This document shows, one piece after another, positions 18,146-25,776 of a DNA stretch of 35,929 nucleotides. A program made the position numbers and the translations under genes. Positions within the stretch are counted from its first letter, which is position 1. Each line of letters begins with the position of its first letter. The notes beneath the pieces are model-generated. The model was not told where the DNA came from. It saw only the letters and a program-made list of their open reading frames with translations, and did not search any database. Source of the stretch: an uncultured Pelagibacteraceae bacterium (GTDB taxonomy: Bacteria; Pseudomonadota; Alphaproteobacteria; Pelagibacterales; Pelagibacteraceae); contig CACIVL010000004.1 in assembly GCA_902590125.1 (NCBI GenBank), positions 1 through 35,929 on the forward strand. Reading direction: 5' to 3'.

Positions 18146-19273
18146 ATGGTAAAAGTAATTAAAAAAGGCTTAGAAACATCTGTTCAAGATTATCCTGGGA
18201 GAATTGGAACTCTTAATCTAGGTTTTCCGCCATCGGGTCCTATGGATAGTTGGTCTTTCAGGCTTGCTAATGTTTTGGTTGAAAATGAACCTGGTGCTGC
18301 AGCCCTAGAATGTCAATTTATGGGTCCTACTCTTAAGTTTAATAGTGATAGAATTATTGCTATCACTGGTGCTGATATGTCTCCAAAAATAGATGGCAAA
18401 TTGGTTCCTTTATGGGAAAGCTTGGAAGTTAAAAAAAATCAAACTTTAGAACTGGCTTATGCAACAATGGGCGCTAGGACATATATTGCTTTTTCAGGAG
18501 GAATAAATACCACTCCATGGCTAGGCTCAAGATCAACCTTTCATAAAGCAGGAGTTGGTGGTATCGAAGGAAAAGCAATTCAAGATGGTCAAATTATTCC
18601 TTTAAACAAATCTAAATCTGTCGCAGGAAGAAAAATTAAAAAAAACTCTATACCAGTTATGTCTACAAATAAAAAATGGTCTGTAGAAGTTGTTAAAGGT
18701 CCTAATGATGATTGGGTTGATGAAAAAGGACATAAAATGTTTTTAAATTCCGATTGGAAGCTTCAGTCTAAAAGTGACAGAACTGGTTATAGATTAGAAG
18801 GACCAAAGTGGTCTTTTACAAAAAAAGCAACTCACAAAGGTTTAGAACATGGAACATTTCCTTCAAATATTATTGATCAAGGATATCCAGTAGGCGCCAT
18901 AAACTTAGCTGGCCAAACTCCAATTATATTAGTTAATGATGGTCCTAGCATGGGTGGATTTATCGTTCCCTATACTGTTCCTTCAGCTTCTTTTTGGAAA
19001 CTTGGACAAGCAAAACCAGGTGATAGTTTTAATTTTGTGGAAATATCAGTTGAAAAAGCTCAAACATTAAGAGCTGAACAAAGTATTATTTGTAGTGAAT
19101 TAAGTTTAGCGTCTTCTAAAGAAGAAAATGTTGTTATTCCTAAAATACCAACTAAAAAAATTGATCATATTAAAATAGTAGATTTTGATAAAGAAAAAAT
19201 AGATGAAAAAATCAGAAATAAAATAATGGAAAAAAGAGGAATGAAAAATATTAAAGTTCGTTTTTTTAATTAA
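18146..19273 (+). CDS. KipA/AHS2 (PxpC-like) biotin-dependent carboxyltransferase family protein with C-terminal motif tail
   Basis: SVQDYPGRIGTLNLGFPPSGPMDSWSFRLAN, GGFIVPYTVPSASFWKLGQAKPGD; tail DHIKIVDFDKEK...KNIKVRFFN. Confidence 0.9.
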   Translation: MVKVIKKGLETSVQDYPGRIGTLNLGFPPSGPMDSWSFRLANVLVENEPGAAALECQFMGPTLKFNSDRIIAITGADMSPKIDGKLVPLWESLEVKKNQTLELAYATMGARTYIAFSGGINTTPWLGSRSTFHKAGVGGIEGKAIQDGQIIPLNKSKSVAGRKIKKNSIPVMSTNKKWSVEVVKGPNDDWVDEKGHKMFLNSDWKLQSKSDRTGYRLEGPKWSFTKKATHKGLEHGTFPSNIIDQGYPVGAINLAGQTPIILVNDGPSMGGFIVPYTVPSASFWKLGQAKPGDSFNFVEISVEKAQTLRAEQSIICSELSLASSKEENVVIPKIPTKKIDHIKIVDFDKEKIDEKIRNKIMEKRGMKNIKVRFFN

Positions 19274-19295
19274 AAAAATAACATGAAAAAAATTT

Positions 19296-19514
19296 ATGGC
19301 AACTGAAGTTAAAACAACTGTACCAGGCAATATGTGGAAGGTTTTAGTCAAAGAAGGAGACACAGTAAAAAAAGGTGATCCTTTATTTATTATGGAAGTT
19401 ATGAAAACAGAAGTCCATCACGATTCTCCGGTTGACGGAAAAGTGATTAAAGTTAATGTTGTAAACGATCAAGAAGGCATAGATCCAGGTACAGTAGCAG
19501 TTATAATTGAATGA
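19296..19514 (+). CDS. Biotinyl carrier domain protein (BCCP-like)
   Basis: 72-aa lipoyl/biotinyl fold with MEVMKTE (biotinylation lysine context). Confidence 0.9.
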   Translation: MATEVKTTVPGNMWKVLVKEGDTVKKGDPLFIMEVMKTEVHHDSPVDGKVIKVNVVNDQEGIDPGTVAVIIE

Positions 19515-19720
19515 TACAAAAAAAAACAAAAGAATCTTTATATTTAACAATAATAAATGACCTGTCAGACGATATAGGAATATCAAAAGAAGAAACGAAA
19601 AGTTTGGTTGATGTTGCCCTGTACTCTACTGATCCCAGAGATGTAGATTACGAACAGTTAAAAAATGAAATTACAACATTTCTAGTTATCAACATTTTTT
19701 TTCTTATCTGTAAATTGTAA
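19511..19720 (+). CDS. Small hypothetical protein overlapping BCCP stop (ATGA)
   Basis: 69-aa ORF with ATGA overlap, same operon; no family recognised. Confidence 0.5.
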   Translation: MIQKKTKESLYLTIINDLSDDIGISKEETKSLVDVALYSTDPRDVDYEQLKNEITTFLVINIFFLICKL

Positions 19721-19725
19721 TTTTT

Positions 19726-20325
19726 ATGCAAGACCAAATAATCTTATACAATGGTCCAAATTCTCCTTTTGGAAGAAAAACTAAAGTAACCTCTTTAGTG
19801 CAAGAAATTAAATTAGAAGAAAAAATTATTAATGTATATGAAGCTTATTTTTTAGATAAACACAATCCTATAAGAAAAATTCCAACATTAATGGTTAATG
19901 AGTTGGCAATTATGGATAGTGATAACATTTGTTTGTATCTTGATTCAATTTCAAAAAAAAATACTTTATTTCCTAAAAAAAAATATTGGGAAATAATGTC
20001 TATGACTTCAATCGCTAATGGATTAATGGAGTCTGTGCTAGAAAGACGTATGGAATCAATTAGACCTGATAATGAAAAAAGCAATAGTTTCATAAACAAA
20101 CAGGAAATAAGAATTACAAGAACTATCAAATGGTTGGAAAATAATTGGAATAATTACGATGAGAATTATCTAACAATGGATCAAATTGCCATTGGATGTG
20201 CTTTGGATTACACTATGTATAGATTTGACGATAGATGGAGATCAGAAAATTCAAAACTCAATAAGTGGTTTACCATTTTTGTTGAAAATGATTTTATGAA
20301 ATCTACTTTGCCACGAGAAAAATAA
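19726..20325 (+). CDS. Glutathione S-transferase-like protein
   Basis: Thioredoxin-like N-terminus IILYNGPNSPFGRKTKV, NPIRKIPTLMVNELAIMDSDNICLYLD. Confidence 0.8.
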   Translation: MQDQIILYNGPNSPFGRKTKVTSLVQEIKLEEKIINVYEAYFLDKHNPIRKIPTLMVNELAIMDSDNICLYLDSISKKNTLFPKKKYWEIMSMTSIANGLMESVLERRMESIRPDNEKSNSFINKQEIRITRTIKWLENNWNNYDENYLTMDQIAIGCALDYTMYRFDDRWRSENSKLNKWFTIFVENDFMKSTLPREK

Positions 20326-20327
20326 AT

Positions 20328-21299
20328 ATGATTAAAGCTGCTTCGATAGGATTAGGATGGTGGTCAGATGAGCTTGCAAAATCAATTCAGGGAAAAAGCA
20401 AAAAAATTAAAATTGTAAGTTGCTATTCTAAAAATAAAGAAAAAAGAATTAATTTTTCAAAAAAATATAAAACTAAATACCATGATTCATACATGGCTAT
20501 ACTTAAAGATCCTAAAATCGACGCTGTAATTTTAACAACTCCACACTCACAACATTCAAAACATGCCATTCAAGCTATAAGAAATGGAAAGCATGTTTTT
20601 GTAGAAAAACCAATGGCAACAAAATTTTTAGATGCTAAAAAAATGTATTTGTTTGCAAAAAAATATAAAAAAATCTTGTCAGTTGGGCATAACAGAAGAT
20701 ACTCCAGTGTTTTTAATTTTATAAATAAGTTAAAACTTCAAAAAAAAATTGGAAAAATATTACATATTGATTCAAATTTTTCTGCATCAGGTGCATTAAA
20801 TTATAAAAAGAAATTTTGGCGTGCGAACAGAAAGGAAAGTCCTGGAGGAGCAATAGCTGGGCTAGGCATACATATGATAGACTTAATGTGTTATTTTGGT
20901 GGAAGTGTCAAATCAGTACAATCATTAGTAAAAAAATATGCTGTTAAAGTAAACATAGATGACACTACTTCTGCTCTCTTTGAACTAAAAAATTGCACAG
21001 GAAATTTAACCACTATTTTTGCTTGTCCTTACACTTCAACATTTAACATTTTTGCTACAAATATGAATATTTTTTCAGAAGTTGATAAAAATAAAATTGA
21101 AATTGTTAATAAAGATGGAAAAATACAAAAAATAAATTTGAAAAATAAAAATACTCTTTTTTTAGAACTCCAAGAATTTGCCGATAGCTGCAATAAACAA
21201 AAAAAATATAGAATAAAAAACTCAGAGGCTGCTCACAATGTTAAAGTTATGGAAGCAATTGTTAAATCTTCAAAAAAAAATAAAAAAATATATTTATAA
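20328..21299 (+). CDS. Gfo/Idh/MocA family oxidoreductase
   Basis: IDAVILTTPHSQHSKHAIQAIRNGKHVFVEKPMAT, GAIAGLGIHMIDLMCYFGG. Confidence 0.9.
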   Translation: MIKAASIGLGWWSDELAKSIQGKSKKIKIVSCYSKNKEKRINFSKKYKTKYHDSYMAILKDPKIDAVILTTPHSQHSKHAIQAIRNGKHVFVEKPMATKFLDAKKMYLFAKKYKKILSVGHNRRYSSVFNFINKLKLQKKIGKILHIDSNFSASGALNYKKKFWRANRKESPGGAIAGLGIHMIDLMCYFGGSVKSVQSLVKKYAVKVNIDDTTSALFELKNCTGNLTTIFACPYTSTFNIFATNMNIFSEVDKNKIEIVNKDGKIQKINLKNKNTLFLELQEFADSCNKQKKYRIKNSEAAHNVKVMEAIVKSSKKNKKIYL

Positions 21300-21300
21300 T

Positions 21301-22137
21301 TTAATCGTAGTAAAACATTGGTGCTTTTTTCCAATCTTGCCAAGAAACTGGGTCATGGCCCCAAATAACTTTTGCATCATGTTCTCTCGCAACTCTTCTT
21401 AATTTTTTAACAGATTCTGCTGCATCAGAAGATGAAGCAACAAGTCCTGGCAAACATTTATCACACCAATGATCACCCGTATAACAAGCATCTCCAGTAA
21501 ATAACATATGACCAGTTTTTGGAAGATTGACCAATACCGATTGATGACCAGGAGTATGCCCAGGTGTAAATATTACTTTTATAACTCCATCACCATAAAC
21601 ATCGTAAAAATCAGTTTTTCTACCTTGTAAAAATTTCCAACGAATATTTGGTTTATCAAAGTCCGCTCTAATGTAAGCTGGTTGTGAAAACCAATCAGGA
21701 TTAAATGCATAATCATATTCTAATCTTTGTGTAATATGTGTAGCATTTGGAAAATGTCCTATTGCACCTGAGTGATCTAAGTGAAGATGAGTTTGTATAA
21801 CATATTTAACATCTTCAGGTTTTGTATTAACAGTTTTTACCATATCCTTACACCATTCTGATGTTTTCATTACCGGGTCATAAGCTTCAACCACAGAACC
21901 CCAATGTTTATGTTTATCTATAGCTGCCTCTATTGGCATTCCACCATCTATAATTACATCGCCCTCAGGATGTTTAATTAAAAACCATGGTACTGGAATT
22001 TCATAAGGTTCTTCACCTTGGTTCATTTTTATAAATTTTAATTTTGTTTTAATTGAACCTGTTTGAAACATGTATAATTTAATACCTGTATTAAATTTTG
22101 TTGTTTGTTCAAAAATATCTTTGTCTTTTTCTTTCAT
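21301..22137 (-). CDS. Metallo-beta-lactamase fold hydrolase, N-acyl homoserine lactonase/AttM-BlcC-like
   Basis: QTHLHLDHSGAIGHF (HxHxDH), FTPGHTPGHQSVLV, LFTGDACY, IWGHD. Confidence 0.87.
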   Translation of the reverse strand: MKEKDKDIFEQTTKFNTGIKLYMFQTGSIKTKLKFIKMNQGEEPYEIPVPWFLIKHPEGDVIIDGGMPIEAAIDKHKHWGSVVEAYDPVMKTSEWCKDMVKTVNTKPEDVKYVIQTHLHLDHSGAIGHFPNATHITQRLEYDYAFNPDWFSQPAYIRADFDKPNIRWKFLQGRKTDFYDVYGDGVIKVIFTPGHTPGHQSVLVNLPKTGHMLFTGDACYTGDHWCDKCLPGLVASSSDAAESVKKLRRVAREHDAKVIWGHDPVSWQDWKKAPMFYYD

Positions 22138-22148
22138 AAATAATTATT

Positions 22149-23318
22149 CTACCAAGCTGAGTGATAGATGTTAAGTGCATCTGATTCAGTTACCTCTCTT
22201 GGATTGTTAACTAATAATCGTGTTTGTTTCATAGCATCACTTGCCATTTTTTCACAAGCATCTTTTGGTATATCAACTTCTCGTAACTTTTGAGGTAGTC
22301 CTATTTTTTTTGATAGATCTTCTAACTTATCAATAAATTCAGCACAAATTGCTTGAGTACCTTTATTAATATCTAATTTTGGAAAAACATATGGAGCAAG
22401 TTCAGCATAATATTTTGCTGCTTTTGCTTCAACGCTATTAAACCTCAATACATAAGGTAAAACTAATGAATTCGAAAGACCATGTGAAATATGGAAAGTT
22501 CCTCCAATAGGATAAGCAAGAGCATGGACAGCTGCAACCGGAGAATTAGCAAAAGCTTTACCGGCCAACATTGCTCCAATAAGCATATTTCCTCTAGCTT
22601 CAACATTTGAACCATCAAAAACGGCTTTTTCTATGGAGCTCCCTAGTAATTTTAGCGCCTCAACTGCCAACATTTTTGAAATAATATTATTGTTTTTACT
22701 TGAAGATGCATATGCTTCAATTGCATGAACCATTGCATCAATTCCTGTTGCAGCAGTAGTTCCAGCTGGAAGGCCTAATGTAAGATCTGGATCTAAAATT
22801 GCTAAATCTGGTAAAATTATTGCTGAAGAAACTCCTTTTTTTTCTTCTTCTCCAACTGTTATAATTGATACAGGTGTAACTTCAGATCCTGTACCAGCTG
22901 TGGTTGGTACCAAAACTAAAGGTAAACGTGGTCCTTTTGCATTTGAAACTCCCCATGCTTGTTCTAAATCTTCATTTGAACCAAGAATTAATGCCGATAG
23001 TTTAGCTACATCCATTGAAGATCCTCCACCAAATCCAATAACTCCTGTTGCTTTAATTGTTTTTCCAATCTTTATTGCTTTTAAAAGTGTTTTTTTAGAT
23101 GGATCAGCTTCAACATCATCAAATATTTCAACAGAACACATTTTTTTTAATTCTTCTATAGTTGGTTTAGTTAACCCCAAAGACATTAAACCCTTGTCAG
23201 TAATAAAAAGAATACGAGAACCAAGTTTGTTAAATATTTCTTTACAAGAATTTACAGCTTGACCACTTCCAAAACGAAGACCTGGAGTAGTATTAAATTG
23301 AAAGTTATTTAAAGTCAT
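22149..23318 (-). CDS. Iron-containing alcohol dehydrogenase
   Basis: GFGGGSSMDVAKL, PTTAGTGSEVTP, GIDAMVHAIEAY, HALAYPIGGTFHISHGLSN. Confidence 0.92.
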   Translation of the reverse strand: MTLNNFQFNTTPGLRFGSGQAVNSCKEIFNKLGSRILFITDKGLMSLGLTKPTIEELKKMCSVEIFDDVEADPSKKTLLKAIKIGKTIKATGVIGFGGGSSMDVAKLSALILGSNEDLEQAWGVSNAKGPRLPLVLVPTTAGTGSEVTPVSIITVGEEEKKGVSSAIILPDLAILDPDLTLGLPAGTTAATGIDAMVHAIEAYASSSKNNNIISKMLAVEALKLLGSSIEKAVFDGSNVEARGNMLIGAMLAGKAFANSPVAAVHALAYPIGGTFHISHGLSNSLVLPYVLRFNSVEAKAAKYYAELAPYVFPKLDINKGTQAICAEFIDKLEDLSKKIGLPQKLREVDIPKDACEKMASDAMKQTRLLVNNPREVTESDALNIYHSAW

Positions 23319-23324
23319 AATTTT

Positions 23325-25391
23325 TTATACAAAATAAACATAAAATATTATTGAAAATATTGCCATTCCTATAAGAATTAATATCCACCCATAACCTGTT
23401 CCAACTTTATCTATATAATTAACTTCTCCTTGAACCTCATCTGGTTTTTTATATAAATCATTTGCTTGAATTGGTTTGTTTGGTAAAGTTGATAAATCCA
23501 TTTTGCTTGCTAAAAACCAAATTAAGCCTACACCAAAGAACCACCAAATCAATTGATATCCCCAGATAGATGGTATTTTAAGTATCCAAGACTCATAACC
23601 AGTTCCAGGTTCTCCAAAAAAATTATTTCCAAGTATTTGTCCTGGACCAACCCCAAAAAAAAGCCAGATTAAAGCTATTACATAAGCAAATGATCTCAAC
23701 TTTGTTCTACTTGGATGTAGGCCCATATGTTCATTTAAAAAATCATGAAACTTTTGTCTATGCGATCTGTAAATGTCAATTTTTGTAATATTAGAAAAAG
23801 CAGAAATAGAAAAACAAATAAACACATTAAATAACATTCCCCATACTCCAGAATGGATTGTTAACGGCCATCTTCCCCAAGGTAGTCTGTTTCCAGTAAT
23901 TTGTTGTCCTATAGTTTCTGTTAAAATTACAATAATTATTCCAATGATTAGTCCAAAAATTGCTGCTCCTTTTGTTATCCAAGGAAACCAAACTAGCCCC
24001 AACAAAACCATTAAAAACTGAAAAGCTATAGAAATTGATATTCCACTAAAAATTACCATTGCTGGCTTAGCAAATGTTGCTAGGTAAAGTGAAGCCAAAA
24101 ATATTAGCATCATTATTATACGAGCAGCAGCACGTTCCTTTTCCCAATTTATGTTTTGATTAACATATGCTTTATATAAATCTCTTGTAACAATACTTCC
24201 TGATGTCATTAAAAGAGTTGCAGCGGTTGACTGAACTGCTGCAATCAATCCAACTGCTAATAAACCTGTTAACCAAAGAGCATGCTTATCCATTAAACTT
24301 ATAATGTGATAAATAATTAATGAATGATCTTTGTTAGAGATTTCTGGCAACAAAGTACTTATCGAAAGACCGCTCTTATTAATTTCTGCATTTGCCCCTA
24401 ATAAACTTGCGCCAATTCCTTGATAAGTTGTAAACACAAATAATAATAAACCTACAATAACTGCAGATCCCCAAATCTGATAATAAGAAAAAGCTTTTGG
24501 GTGTTTTGCAGAATAGCTCCACATAGAAAATGAAGGTGAAAGAACTATTCCCATAAATGAAATTGTAAAAGTGAAGATCATTATTGCTGTCCAGGGACCT
24601 CCAACTGCTTCATTCTTCCCTAATCCTGCTACCCACTGAATAACACCGGGTAAAGCAAAGTACCCGTTATAATCACCTCCGCCATAACCATTAGTATTTC
24701 CCCATGTGCTAATGTTTGTGCTTGCAATTTTTGCTAATGCTTTTCCAAAAGATTCAAAATTTCCAATTAAAGTATAAATAATAATTCCTAAAAGAATTAC
24801 TGTTAAAAAGTAAAGCCAAGATTGGACCACCCCCACACTGGTAATAGATTTAAAGCCACCTCTTGTCGTATAAAACAAAACAATTGTAGAAATTACCCAC
24901 ATACTTAATTCCCTAGAAACATATCCTTCTGTTAAGGTGTTAACTAAATAGCCTGTGGCTCCAAAAAAAACTGCAAGCAATGGTATTGCAATAAAAAAAG
25001 TTGCTATGACTGAAATAATACGGATTGTATCACTCTTATAGTAATCATAATACATTTCACCTGGAGTGATATATCCAAATTTTCTGCTTAGCATCCATTG
25101 TCTTTTAAAAAAAAATATACTTCCAAGAGGAACCGTTATTGCAATAAATGCTGTCCCAACATATTGAAAACCATCATGAAAGATAAGACTTGTTTGAGAT
25201 ATAGCTGTCAATCCAGCAAATGTAGCTGCTGTTGCGGCAAAGAAAAAAACCCATGATGAAGTATTTCTGTTTGCTAAATAATATTTTTCTGGATTGTCAG
25301 AATTATATTGTGAACCTCTTACGCCCCAAAAAAAACAATATGCGGCATACAACAATATAAAAATAAATAACCAAAGAGATTTTTCGGACAT
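23325..25391 (-). CDS. Sodium:solute symporter (SSS) family protein
   Basis: Multi-TM protein with YYLANRNTSSWVFFFAATAATFAGLTAISQ, GYITPGEMYYDYY, GLIAAVQSTAATLLMTSGSIVTRDLYK. Confidence 0.87.
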   Translation of the reverse strand: MSEKSLWLFIFILLYAAYCFFWGVRGSQYNSDNPEKYYLANRNTSSWVFFFAATAATFAGLTAISQTSLIFHDGFQYVGTAFIAITVPLGSIFFFKRQWMLSRKFGYITPGEMYYDYYKSDTIRIISVIATFFIAIPLLAVFFGATGYLVNTLTEGYVSRELSMWVISTIVLFYTTRGGFKSITSVGVVQSWLYFLTVILLGIIIYTLIGNFESFGKALAKIASTNISTWGNTNGYGGGDYNGYFALPGVIQWVAGLGKNEAVGGPWTAIMIFTFTISFMGIVLSPSFSMWSYSAKHPKAFSYYQIWGSAVIVGLLLFVFTTYQGIGASLLGANAEINKSGLSISTLLPEISNKDHSLIIYHIISLMDKHALWLTGLLAVGLIAAVQSTAATLLMTSGSIVTRDLYKAYVNQNINWEKERAAARIIMMLIFLASLYLATFAKPAMVIFSGISISIAFQFLMVLLGLVWFPWITKGAAIFGLIIGIIIVILTETIGQQITGNRLPWGRWPLTIHSGVWGMLFNVFICFSISAFSNITKIDIYRSHRQKFHDFLNEHMGLHPSRTKLRSFAYVIALIWLFFGVGPGQILGNNFFGEPGTGYESWILKIPSIWGYQLIWWFFGVGLIWFLASKMDLSTLPNKPIQANDLYKKPDEVQGEVNYIDKVGTGYGWILILIGMAIFSIIFYVYFV

Positions 25392-25407
25392 TTAATCCTT
25401 CTCAAAT

Positions 25408-25776
25408 TTATGTGCAACGCCTTGGTGCTGATTCACCTCGTTCTTTTTTGATTCTTTCAGCTTCTTTCTGTGCTGCTTCAATTGAAGTAAAAACTTTATC
25501 TTCATACAAAATAAATGGCTTAGCTCTATCAGCATTAAGCTGGGCTACACACCATTCTTTACCAGGCTTAGTGCACATTACCATGTAAGCTCCTGGTATA
25601 GGTCCGTATTTTCTATTATTTAAAGTAAAAAGACTTTTAGCTAGTTCATTTAGTTTATCTTCATCTAAATTTCCCAAAGCATTTTTTTCTAATTCATTAA
25701 AAGGTGTAACATTATCAGATCCTAGTATGCTTTTACCGCCTGTTCCTTCTGGTCTTGTAAATTGAGGTTTGTTCAT
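25408..25776 (-). CDS. Small protein, possible second DMFase small-subunit-like protein
   Basis: 122 aa; AYMVMCTKPGKEWCVAQLNADRAKPFILYEDKVFTSIEAAQKEAERI resembles by eye the C-terminal part of the 28156-28575 protein; 1-nt overlap with the large-subunit gene. Confidence 0.5.
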   Translation of the reverse strand: MNKPQFTRPEGTGGKSILGSDNVTPFNELEKNALGNLDEDKLNELAKSLFTLNNRKYGPIPGAYMVMCTKPGKEWCVAQLNADRAKPFILYEDKVFTSIEAAQKEAERIKKERGESAPRRCT

